A stretch of 39,814 nucleotides of DNA from positions 199,690 through 239,503 of the forward strand of contig NZ_DS996354.1 in the NCBI RefSeq assembly GCF_000156375.1, in the 5' to 3' direction. The position numbers were made by a program, and so were the translations under genes. The stretch is from Desulfovibrio piger ATCC 29098 (GTDB taxonomy: Bacteria > Desulfobacterota > Desulfovibrionia > Desulfovibrionales > Desulfovibrionaceae). Shown piece after piece: positions 12,673-19,715 of this stretch. The notes beneath the pieces are model-generated. The model was not told the DNA's origin, searched no databases, and saw nothing but the letters and a program-made list of their open reading frames with translations. Within the stretch, counting starts at the first letter, position 1. Every line of letters starts with the position of its first letter.

Positions 12673-13105
12673 GATCCCGTGCTATCCCGTCCCTCATTAT
12701 CCGGGATACTGCATCAACCGGCGCGGGCAGGTCTTCGGGCCGCGCGGGATGCTGAAAATCGACGAAAACTACCGCTGCACCCTCTACCGCAAGCGGCACC
12801 CCAAGTCCCTCTATGTGGGGGAGATCATGGAGCTGGTCGGCCTGCTGCGCTCGGAATCCACCGTCGAGGAGCTTGAGGATCAGGCCCGCAAGCTGGCCGT
12901 CCTGCAGGAGGAGAACGCCGCACTCCATCAGGAGCTTGAAGAGGCCCGCACGTCCTTGCAGCGGGCGCGCAAGATCAACAGCCACTTCATGGCCCGCGAC
13001 AAGCGGGAGCGCCGGAAAATCCGCGTCAGCGAGGCGGATATGGCCGCTCCGGACGCGGAGATGCTGCCGGAGTATTTCGGCTGGCCAAACGACGTGAAGA
13101 GGTAG
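12656..13105 (+). CDS. NUMOD-like DNA-binding protein with coiled coil, no HNH
   Basis: A 149-residue protein. Its first 55 residues (PGYCINRRGQVFGPRGMLK...YRCTLYRKRHPKSLYVGEIMELVG) resemble the NUMOD4/HNH-endonuclease recognition unit, in which a PGY-IN-RGQV strand pair is followed by a LVG/VA helix. In homing endonucleases this unit binds DNA. Here the HNH nuclease is replaced by a long coiled coil (about 62-115, Leu/Glu/Gln heptads) and a basic stretch. It may be a DNA-binding remnant or a regulator. GGAGGAGAAGAG provides the ribosome site within the preceding gene. Confidence 0.65.
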   Translation: MTTAHEIPCYPVPHYPGYCINRRGQVFGPRGMLKIDENYRCTLYRKRHPKSLYVGEIMELVGLLRSESTVEELEDQARKLAVLQEENAALHQELEEARTSLQRARKINSHFMARDKRERRKIRVSEADMAAPDAEMLPEYFGWPNDVKR

Positions 13106-13132
13106 CCGGACATCCGGCGCAGGAGTTATCCC

Positions 13133-13528
13133 ATGCCTGTCTGGGAAGCTGATGATGTGCTTTCTCTGGACGAGGTCGCCACTGCCTTGCGACTTGACCG
13201 CCGAACCGTGCGGCGGGTAGCCTTCCAGCTCGGCGGCAAACGCTTTGGAAGACGCTGGCGGTTTCGCTGGGGCACAGTGATGGAGTTCTTCAACAATGCC
13301 CACGAAACTCAAGAGCCGGGGGAACTGCTGGCTGGCGCGTGTCGTCATCGACGGCCAGCAGGTGGACAGCAAGGTTTTCCCTCCGGGCCGCAGCAAAGGC
13401 CCGGAGTGGATGGCGGCCAAGACATGGGAGGTCGAGCGAAAAAAAGAATTTTTGGAGCTGCGGGAGCGGCAGCGGAAGACCCTCACGGGCTTCGGGCTGC
13501 TCTTGGCATGGGGCGAAGCCTATCTTGA
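13133..13528 (+). CDS. Excisionase-like HTH protein overlapping the integrase
   Basis: A 131-residue ORF. Residues 5-55 (DDVLSLDEVATALRLDRRTVRRVAFQLGGKRFGRRWRFRWGTVMEFF) are a helix-turn-helix of the excisionase/HTH_17 type. The rest (59-131) reads out of frame across the beginning of the integrase gene and is Gly/Ala/Arg-rich, as expected of an overlapped frame. AGGAGTTAT precedes the start. Overlap with the integrase is 233 bases, far longer than needed for coupling. The functional part is probably the first ~58 residues, acting as the recombination directionality factor for the second integrase. Confidence 0.65.
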   Translation: MPVWEADDVLSLDEVATALRLDRRTVRRVAFQLGGKRFGRRWRFRWGTVMEFFNNAHETQEPGELLAGACRHRRPAGGQQGFPSGPQQRPGVDGGQDMGGRAKKRIFGAAGAAAEDPHGLRAALGMGRSLS

Positions 13529-14480
13529 CCATGTGGGGCGTACCATGTCGCGGATCACACTGACGGAAAAACAGACGGTCATGCAGGCCTTGTTCGGCTA
13601 CTGCCGTGAGGCGGGGCTGACAGGCGTCGAAGACCTGACCCGAAGCACATGGACGCTGTTTCTGACTAAGGTGGCCAGCGAGCGCGGCCCACGGCGGGCC
13701 AACGTCTACCGCAAGAACCTGCTGGCAGCATGGAACTGGGCTGTGGACAGCGGCTTTCCGGGCTTCCCGCAGGCGCATTGCCCCCTGGAGCGAATCAGGC
13801 CGTTTCCTGTGGAAGCCGGGGTGCGTTATGTCCCCCCGGAGGAGGACGTGATAAAAGTCCTCCAGCAGGCACATGGGCAAGATCTGGTGATGCTCCTGAC
13901 GTACTACTACACCGGAGCGCGGCGGGGCGAGGTGTTCCGCCTGCTCTGGTCGGATGTCAACTTCGATTCCGGGAGCATCCGGCTGGTGGATCACAAGGGC
14001 CGGGACGGAAGCTCGCGGGCCCGCTGGGTGCCCATGCACCCGGAACTGGCCAAGGCCCTGCGCTGGTGGCAGGCCGTCCGCCCCTGCGTGGTGGATAACG
14101 TCTTCATGCAGGAGCATTGCGACGGGACGCTTGGAGAGCCCTTCCAGCAGCGCAGCAAACTGATGCCGCGCCTGTGCCGCAAGGCAGGGGTCAAGCCCTT
14201 CGGCTTCCACGCCCTGCGCCACAAGGCCGCAGCCATAACATTCACTGCCGGCGGGCTGGCCGTGGCCCAGACGCTCATGGGGCATAGCCGTGCCACCACG
14301 ACGGACATCTATGTCCGCAGCGCCGGATTGTACGGAGATCGGAGCGTCATGATGGACGCTCTGGGCGAGAGCAGTATAGGGATTGCAGCCGAACAGCTGC
14401 TGGAAATGGAAATGCCCCGCAGGCCGGAACCCCGCGAGGCATTTTGTAAACATGGGTCTGTAAACAACAGACTCCAATAG
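13296..14480 (+). CDS. Tyrosine recombinase / integrase at tRNA-Glu (second copy)
   Basis: This 394-residue tyrosine recombinase has an N-terminal arm/helical domain, a core-binding domain (about 62-165) and a catalytic domain (about 180-350). Arg209 lies in GARRGE, Lys234 in HKGRDGS, His305 and Arg308 in HALRH, His330 in MGHSR and Tyr339 in TDIYVRS, so all six positions are intact. It starts inside the HTH ORF without a strong ribosome site, which implies coupling. It ends 30 bases from the 3' end of the tRNA-Glu gene and reads toward it, as expected of an integrase next to its own att site. A GTCTGT/ACAGAC hairpin lies at its very end. Confidence 0.95.
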   Translation: MPTKLKSRGNCWLARVVIDGQQVDSKVFPPGRSKGPEWMAAKTWEVERKKEFLELRERQRKTLTGFGLLLAWGEAYLDHVGRTMSRITLTEKQTVMQALFGYCREAGLTGVEDLTRSTWTLFLTKVASERGPRRANVYRKNLLAAWNWAVDSGFPGFPQAHCPLERIRPFPVEAGVRYVPPEEDVIKVLQQAHGQDLVMLLTYYYTGARRGEVFRLLWSDVNFDSGSIRLVDHKGRDGSSRARWVPMHPELAKALRWWQAVRPCVVDNVFMQEHCDGTLGEPFQQRSKLMPRLCRKAGVKPFGFHALRHKAAAITFTAGGLAVAQTLMGHSRATTTDIYVRSAGLYGDRSVMMDALGESSIGIAAEQLLEMEMPRRPEPREAFCKHGSVNNRLQ

Positions 14481-14510
14481 GAAAGCGCTTCTGTAACGCA
14501 GTGAAATCTT

Positions 14511-14587
14511 TGGCGTCCCCAAGGGGATTTGAACCCCTGTCGACGGCGTGAAAGGCCGTTGTCCTGGGCCGGCTAGACGATGGGGAC
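14511..14587 (-). tRNA. tRNA-Glu (TTC)
   Basis: The minus-strand sequence folds as a complete tRNA. The acceptor GTCCCCA pairs with TGGGGAC, with discriminator G and encoded CCA at 14511-14513. The anticodon stem-loop GGC-CTTTCAC-GCC gives TTC, and the T arm is AGGGGTTCAAATCCCCT. The 3' end faces the second integrase, so it is the probable attachment site, left intact by integration. Confidence 0.95.
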
Positions 14588-14604
14588 GCACTATGAAGTT
14601 GTTA

Positions 14605-14679
14605 TGGCTGGGCTGCAAGGACTCGAACCTTGATTAGCGGAGCCAGAATCCGCCGTCCTGCCAATTGAACGACAGCCCA
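14605..14679 (-). tRNA. tRNA-Gln (CTG)
   Basis: Minus-strand cloverleaf. The acceptor TGGGCTG pairs with CAGCCCA, followed by GCCA. The anticodon arm GCGGA-TTCTGGC-TCCGC gives CTG, and the T arm is CAAGGTTCGAGTCCTTG. It is the first gene of a two-tRNA unit with tRNA-Glu. Confidence 0.95.
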
Positions 14680-14691
14680 TCGCGAAAATGG

Positions 14692-14720
14692 AACCTACGC
14701 AAAACAGGCCTCCTTGTCAA
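14692..14720 (-). promoter_or_regulatory. Promoter of the tRNA-Gln/tRNA-Glu unit
   Basis: On the minus strand TTGACA (14715-14720) and TAGGTT (14692-14697) are 17 bases apart. The -10 lies 12 bases before the mature 5' end of tRNA-Gln. Transcription runs toward the prophage and is convergent with the integrase. Confidence 0.7.
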
Positions 14721-15100
14721 CAAAAAAGTCAAAAAAATTTTGAAGAGCCGAATTCGGGAAAAAAGGGGAGCGGTCAGGAGGGAAGATCCACCTGGCGCAG
14801 CTACAGGATGATGCATTACAAAATATTTCACATGATATCTAACCTATTGATTTTCCATGGTCAGATGGCGGGATGAATGTTTCTATCCTGTGAGAATAGT
14901 TTACTTTACTTTGTCCCTTTGCCCGGTATTATCCTTGGGATATGCGGCCTGTGCGCGCCGCAAGAGCAAGATGCTTTGTGAAAAAAGCCGCTGTCTTTTT
15001 TCGGGATGGGAGGGAACGCTCCGCAAAAAAGCCTTCTTGTTGCCATTCTCAATCATGACGTGGCGGGGAGCAGCCCGGCCGCAAACGGAGGTTGTCTGTT
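14721..15100. other. Intergenic region between tRNA-Gln and the sulfate-exporter gene
   Basis: No convincing gene is present. AT-rich stretches (14815-14860, 14895-14940) could hold the promoter of the downstream gene, but I cannot assign elements with confidence. ACGGAGG at 15085-15091 is the ribosome site of that gene. Confidence 0.5.
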
Positions 15101-16825
15101 ATGGAACAAAACAACGAAGTCGTTGTCGACCGTGCCAAGTCGCAGTGGTCCGACTTGTGGAAGAAGGAAGACTACTGGGCCATCTGGATCGGCTTTTTCT
15201 TCCTGATCGTGGCCGCATGGCTGTGCTTTGGCCAGCGTCCGGCCCTCGAAGCCAAGTTCAACGAATATGAGACCATCATCAAGGCCGAAGAAAGCAAGCC
15301 TTTCAAGACCATCGAATGGTACAAGGCCACTGCCGCCCAGAAAAACGTACAGGCCCAGAAGCAGTCCCAGGTGGCTGATGTCATCGCCTATCTGAAGACG
15401 CCCGCCCGCTGGACCGACAATCCTCTGGACGCCCTGATGATGGATCAGGCCCGCGCGGATGAGCGCAACGCCGCCCTCAAGCCCAAGGTCGAAGCCGCCA
15501 AGCAGGCCGCTGCCGAAGCTCTGGTCACGGCCAAGGCCGCCCAGGATGCCGCCGCCGCTGCCGGTTATCAGGACGCCGGTCTGAACGATGCCGCCAAGGC
15601 CGCCATCGACTCCTGGCAGAGCGCCGAGAAAAAGGCCTCCAAGGCTGCTTCCGGTCTGGCCAAGCCCTTCAACCGCATCCCCACCCTCATCGTGCTGGGG
15701 CTGGGGCTGGGCGCCCTGTGCACCGTCGGTGCCGTGTTCATGGGCATGAACCCCGGCAAGTTCTTCGTCTCCTTCCTCATCATCTACGCCCTTTGCGTGC
15801 TGGCCAACATCCTGGGCAACCAGAAGACCATGCGCCTTTACGGCATCAACGCCGAGATCTGGTCCATCGCCATCGGCATGATCATCGCCAACACCATCGG
15901 CACGCCCAAGCTGGTCAAGGACGGCGCCCAGGTGGAATACTTCATCAAGGCCGGTCTGGTGCTGCTGGGCGCCGAAGTGCTGTTCCACAAGATCCTGGCC
16001 ATCGGTATCCCCGGCATCTTCGTGGCCTGGGTGGTGACCCCCATAGTGCTCATCAGCACCTTCATCTTCGGCCAGAAGGTGCTCAAGATGCCTTCCCGTA
16101 CCCTGAACATGGTCATTTCCGCCGACATGTCCGTGTGTGGTACCTCGGCGGCCATCGCCACCGCTGCTGCCTGCCGCGCCAAGAAGGAAGAACTGACCCT
16201 GTCCATCGGCCTGTCCCTGACCTTTACCGCCATCATGATGGTGGCCATGCCCGCCTTCATCAACTGGGTGGGTATGCCTGAGATCCTGGGTGGTGCCTGG
16301 ATCGGCGGTACCGTGGACGCCACCGGCGCCGTGGCCGCTGCCGGTGCCTTCATCGGTCCCAAGGCCCTGCAGGTGGCCGCTACGGTCAAGATGATCCAGA
16401 ACGTGCTCATCGGCGTGACCGCCTTCTGCGTGGCCATGTACTGGTGCGCCAAGGTGGACGTGCAGGAAGGCCAGAAGGTCAGCGCCATGGAGATCTGGCA
16501 CCGCTTCCCCAAGTTCGTGCTGGGCTTCCTGACGGCTTCCATCGTCATGTCCGTGGTCAGCTCCTCCCTGGGTGCTGACGTGGGCAAGATGCTGGTGGAC
16601 AACGGTATCAACAAGATCTCCGTGCCCCTGCGCGGCTGGTTCTTCGCCCTGGCCTTCGTGTCCATCGGTCTGACCACCAACTTCCGCGAGCTGGGCAAGT
16701 ACTTCAAGGGCGGCAAGCCCATCCTGCTCTATGTCTGCGGTCAGTCCCTGAACCTGGCCCTGACCCTGCTCATGGCCTGGATCATGTTCTACAAGGTCTT
16801 CCCCGAAATCACGGCCAAGATCTAA
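15101..16825 (+). CDS. YeiH-type putative sulfate exporter with extra soluble domain
   Basis: A 574-residue membrane protein. The C-terminal ~390 residues are the conserved YeiH/UPF0324 core, annotated as putative sulfate exporter, with about ten hydrophobic segments. Family motifs include [29 protein letters not shown] and [17 protein letters not shown]. The N-terminus differs from the usual ~340-residue family members. One hydrophobic segment (about 28-48) is followed by a 130-residue Ala/Lys-rich helical region (about 50-185, many KAAxxA repeats), probably extracytoplasmic. Transport direction and substrate are not proven for this family; in a sulfate reducer, sulfur-compound transport is plausible. 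A terminator follows. Confidence 0.88.
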   Translation: MEQNNEVVVDRAKSQWSDLWKKEDYWAIWIGFFFLIVAAWLCFGQRPALEAKFNEYETIIKAEESKPFKTIEWYKATAAQKNVQAQKQSQVADVIAYLKTPARWTDNPLDALMMDQARADERNAALKPKVEAAKQAAAEALVTAKAAQDAAAAAGYQDAGLNDAAKAAIDSWQSAEKKASKAASGLAKPFNRIPTLIVLGLGLGALCTVGAVFMGMNPGKFFVSFLIIYALCVLANILGNQKTMRLYGINAEIWSIAIGMIIANTIGTPKLVKDGAQVEYFIKAGLVLLGAEVLFHKILAIGIPGIFVAWVVTPIVLISTFIFGQKVLKMPSRTLNMVISADMSVCGTSAAIATAAACRAKKEELTLSIGLSLTFTAIMMVAMPAFINWVGMPEILGGAWIGGTVDATGAVAAAGAFIGPKALQVAATVKMIQNVLIGVTAFCVAMYWCAKVDVQEGQKVSAMEIWHRFPKFVLGFLTASIVMSVVSSSLGADVGKMLVDNGINKISVPLRGWFFALAFVSIGLTTNFRELGKYFKGGKPILLYVCGQSLNLALTLLMAWIMFYKVFPEITAKI

Positions 16826-16842
16826 GCTTCATCTGCAATCAA

Positions 16843-16874
16843 GGGGGCCGTTCCCGGAACGGCCCCCTTTTTTT
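16843..16874 (+). terminator. Terminator after the YeiH-like gene
   Basis: GGGGGCCGTTCC / GGAACGGCCCCC, a very stable stem, followed by seven Ts. Confidence 0.93.
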
Positions 16875-16903
16875 CCCGAATGTTCCGGTGTAGGGTGATC
16901 CTC

Positions 16904-17182
16904 ATGAATGACAGAATCTTCAAGATGGGCAAGCTTGTCCTTTGGGGCGTAAGCCTGTGGGTCTTTTTTGCGGTCATCACGCCGCGTCTTGTGGCCCTGA
17001 GCCCTGCCTGGCAGCACTATGACCGTGTCCAGGAAGAGAATGGCTTGGACAGCGGCGCCCTGTATTACACCAATGTCCCTGTGGTACAGTCCGCTGAGGA
17101 AGCCATGAAACGTGCCGTCAAAGCGGGGATGGCCGAGCGGCGCGAACTGGCCATAGCCCAGCGACGGAATGCGGAGCTGTGA
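16904..17182 (+). CDS. Small single-pass membrane protein, unknown
   Basis: A 92-residue protein with one hydrophobic segment (about residues 11-30, LVLWGVSLWVFFAVIT) near the N-terminus. A polar, probably periplasmic, helical remainder follows (YYTNVPVVQSAEEAMKRAVKAGM). No recognised family; likely lineage-specific to Desulfovibrio. I chose the ATG at 16904 because AGGGTGATC precedes it; an in-frame ATG at 16880 lies in the leader. Its stop overlaps the start of the DUF523 gene (TGATG), so they are coupled. Confidence 0.7.
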   Translation: MNDRIFKMGKLVLWGVSLWVFFAVITPRLVALSPAWQHYDRVQEENGLDSGALYYTNVPVVQSAEEAMKRAVKAGMAERRELAIAQRRNAEL

Positions 17183-17625
17183 TGACGATGCCTGTGTGCC
17201 GTTTTGTGGTCAGCGCCTGTTTGGCCGGAGAATTTTGTCGTTATGACGGCGGAAGCAATGCCTGTGCCGCGGTCCAGGAACTGGTGCGCAGGGGAGAGGC
17301 GGTCACGGCCTGTCCCGAGGGGCTGGCCTGCCTGCCCGTACCGCGTCCGCCGTGCGAGATCAGGGAAGGGCGTGTCCTGTCGCAGGATGGCAGGGATCTG
17401 ACGGAGGATTTCTTCCGGGGGGCCCGCCTGGCCATGGAGATAGCCCGCAAGCACGGCTGCACGGCTGCCATCCTCAAGAGGCGTTCGCCCTCCTGTGGTG
17501 TTGGGCAGGTCTATGACGGCACGTTCAGCCGTACTCTTTGTCCCGGTGACGGGCTGTGGGCGCGCATGTTGCGCGAGGCCGGATTCGCCCTGTACACCGA
17601 GGAGCATCTGCCCGAAGATATCTAG
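17182..17625 (+). CDS. DUF523 family protein (YbbK-like)
   Basis: A 147-residue protein with the DUF523 pattern. It has the N-terminal motif SACLAGEFCRYDGG, a CPEGLACLPVPRPPCEIR block, and AILKRRSPSCGVGQVYDGTFS with the conserved SCG. The conserved cysteines suggest metal or Fe-S binding, but the function of the family is unknown to me. The length is typical. It starts at the ATG overlapping the stop of the membrane protein gene. A terminator follows. Confidence 0.88.
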   Translation: MTMPVCRFVVSACLAGEFCRYDGGSNACAAVQELVRRGEAVTACPEGLACLPVPRPPCEIREGRVLSQDGRDLTEDFFRGARLAMEIARKHGCTAAILKRRSPSCGVGQVYDGTFSRTLCPGDGLWARMLREAGFALYTEEHLPEDI

Positions 17626-17651
17626 GCCTGTGGAAGGCCACTTTAGTCGTT

Positions 17652-17683
17652 GCCCGTCTTCCCTGAGGACGGGCTTTTGTTTT
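17652..17683 (+). terminator. Terminator after the DUF523 gene
   Basis: GCCCGTC / GACGGGC stem followed by TTTTGTTTT. Confidence 0.8.
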
Positions 17684-17775
17684 GGGGCGCTGCGGCTTGT
17701 GTTTCTCCTATCCATCAGATAAGAAAAAAGGCCGGCAGACGCTGCCGAATGGACTTTTTACGGAACGAGGAACCC

Positions 17776-19041
17776 ATGAAAACCGAATCGCTTTGCCTGC
17801 ATGCGGGCTATACCCCCAAGAACGGTGAGCCCCGGGTACTGCCCATCGTGCAGAGCACGACCTTTACTTATGACTCCACGGCCGAAGTGGCCAAGCTTTT
17901 TGACCTGGAAACTTCCGGCTTTTTCTACACCCGTCTGGGCAACCCCACGGTGGACGCCGTGGAGCAGAAGATCGCGGCTCTGGAAGGTGGCGTCGGCGCC
18001 CTGTGCACCTCTTCGGGGCAGGCTGCCAACCTTATCGCCATCCTCAACCTGGCCCGGAGCGGCGACCATGTGGTCAGCATGGCCAGCATCTACGGCGGCA
18101 CCTTCAATCTGTTCGCCGTGACGCTGAAAAAAATGGGCATCGAAGTGACCTTCGTGGATCAGCGGGCCGATGACGCCGAGATCGAAAAGGCCATCCGCCC
18201 CAACACCAGGGCCGTGTTCGGCGAGACCCTGACCAATCCTTCCATGGACGTGCTGGATATCGAACGCATCGCGGCCCTGGCCCATCGTCACGGCCTGCCC
18301 CTGATCGTGGACAACACCTTCGCCACGCCGGTGCTCTGCCGTCCCTTCGATTTCGGTGCCGACATCGTCGTCCACTCCACCACCAAGTATATGGACGGCC
18401 ACGCCCTGCAGATGGGCGGCGTCATCGTGGACAGCGGCAAGTTCGACTGGACTTCCGGGCGCTTCCCCGAATTCACCGAGCCTGACGCCTCCTACCATGG
18501 CCTCATTTATACCAAGGCCTTCGGCAAGGCGGCCTTCATCGTCAAGGCCCGCGTGCAGCTCATGCGCGATCTAGGCTGCTGCCAGACGCCGCAGGGCGCC
18601 TTCTACATCAATCAGGGCCTGGAGACCCTGCCTTTGCGCATGGAACGCCACTGCCGCAATGCCGAAGCCGTGGCGACCTTCCTGGCCGGCCACGACAAGG
18701 TGGAGAGCGTCTGCTACCCCTGGCTGCCGGACAGCCACGACAAGGCGCTGGCCGAAAAATATCTGCCCAAGGGCTGCAGCGGCGTCATCTCCTTCTCGCT
18801 CAAGGGCGGCCGCGATGCCGGGGCCCGTTTCATCGACAGCCTGAAGATGGTGTCCCTGCAGGTGCATGTGGCCGATATCCGCACCTGCGTCCTGCATCCT
18901 GCCAGCTCCACGCATCGCCAGCTCAGCGATGAGCAGCTCACAGAAGCGGGCATCACGCCCGGCATGGTGCGCCTGTCCGTCGGTCTGGAAAATATCGATG
19001 ACCTTCTGGAAGACCTGTCGCAGGCGCTGGCGCAGGCTTAG
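17776..19041 (+). CDS. metY: O-acetylhomoserine sulfhydrylase
   Basis: This 421-residue PLP enzyme of the Cys/Met-metabolism family makes homocysteine from O-acetylhomoserine and sulfide. Visible features are the N-terminal TESLCLHAGYTP, STTFTYDS, the YTRLGNPTVD PLP-phosphate motif (about 51-60), TSSGQAANLIAIL, VDNTFATPVLCRP, and the PLP lysine Lys204 in HSTTKYMDGH. The C-terminal SVGLENIDDLLEDL is typical. The length matches MetY and exceeds MetB/MetC. In a sulfide-producing organism this direct sulfhydrylation is the expected methionine route. The ATG at 17776 follows ACGAGG; an in-frame upstream extension lies in the terminator and leader. It is monocistronic between terminators. Confidence 0.93.
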   Translation: MKTESLCLHAGYTPKNGEPRVLPIVQSTTFTYDSTAEVAKLFDLETSGFFYTRLGNPTVDAVEQKIAALEGGVGALCTSSGQAANLIAILNLARSGDHVVSMASIYGGTFNLFAVTLKKMGIEVTFVDQRADDAEIEKAIRPNTRAVFGETLTNPSMDVLDIERIAALAHRHGLPLIVDNTFATPVLCRPFDFGADIVVHSTTKYMDGHALQMGGVIVDSGKFDWTSGRFPEFTEPDASYHGLIYTKAFGKAAFIVKARVQLMRDLGCCQTPQGAFYINQGLETLPLRMERHCRNAEAVATFLAGHDKVESVCYPWLPDSHDKALAEKYLPKGCSGVISFSLKGGRDAGARFIDSLKMVSLQVHVADIRTCVLHPASSTHRQLSDEQLTEAGITPGMVRLSVGLENIDDLLEDLSQALAQA

Positions 19042-19065
19042 TCCATAACGATACGGTGCAAAATA

Positions 19066-19098
19066 AGAGAGCGGGTCCCGCAGGGGCCCGCTCTCTTT
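19066..19098 (+). terminator. Terminator between metY and the YbaK-like gene
   Basis: AGAGAGCGGG / CCCGCTCTCT with an 11-base loop, then TTT. It can work for metY and, by symmetry, for the convergent minus-strand unit. Confidence 0.8.
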
Positions 19099-19182
19099 GC
19101 GTTATGGCTGGCAATCCTCGGCCGTTCCGTCAGGAAAAGGGCAGGGGACGTTCAGTTTTTTTACGGTGTTTTGCAAACTGTT

Positions 19183-19677
19183 TCAGTCTGCGTTGTTGGC
19201 GATCTCGGCCATGGTGGCACTGGTGGCCCGGCACAGGTCGTCAGGCGAAAGGCAGAGCTGTACCCCGCGCTGTCCGGCGCTGATATAGATCTGCTCCCAG
19301 AGGATGGCATGTTCATCCAAAAAGACAGGATAGTCCTTTTTGGCTGCCAGCGGCGAACAGCCGCCGCGGATGTACCCTGTCAGGGGCAGGACTTCCTTGA
19401 GGTGGACCATCTCCACATGTTTGTTGCCGGATGCCGTGGCCAGAGCTTTCAGGTTCAGCTCTGCTGCGGCGGGGATACAGGCCATGATGACGCCTGTCCT
19501 GTCGCCGCGGGCCACCAGGGTCTTGAAGACGCAGCCGGGATCCACGCCCAGCTTGTGGGCCATGGTCACGGCGGAAAGATCACTTTCGTCCACATCGGCC
19601 TGATGCAGGGTGAAGGGGATCTCCAGACGCTCCAGCAGGCGTGCGGCATTGGTCTTGGCTATTTTCTTGCTGCTCAT
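19183..19677 (-). CDS. ybaK: YbaK/EbsC-type Cys-tRNA deacylase
   Basis: This 164-residue protein hydrolyses Cys-tRNA(Pro) and related mischarged tRNAs in the cytoplasm (family knowledge). Seen here are TNAARLLERLEIPFTLHQ, the catalytic-lysine motif CVFKTLVARGD (Lys about 52), VMACIPAAAELNLKALA, and GYIRGGCSPLAAKK with the conserved GG-SP loop. I chose the ATG at 19677 (MSSKKIAKT). The longer reading frame would begin with TTG inside the end of the upstream RluD-CoaE gene. The short gap suggests one operon with that gene. Confidence 0.9.
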   Translation of the reverse strand: MSSKKIAKTNAARLLERLEIPFTLHQADVDESDLSAVTMAHKLGVDPGCVFKTLVARGDRTGVIMACIPAAAELNLKALATASGNKHVEMVHLKEVLPLTGYIRGGCSPLAAKKDYPVFLDEHAILWEQIYISAGQRGVQLCLSPDDLCRATSATMAEIANNAD

Positions 19678-19715
19678 AGTGCTTGCGATATGCTTGTGAT
19701 CGAACGGGGATGGCG

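Noticed and set aside
14857..15270. 137-codon + strand ORF before the sulfate exporter
   Set aside because: It runs out of frame into the exporter gene, has no ribosome site, and its first part is intergenic AT-rich sequence.
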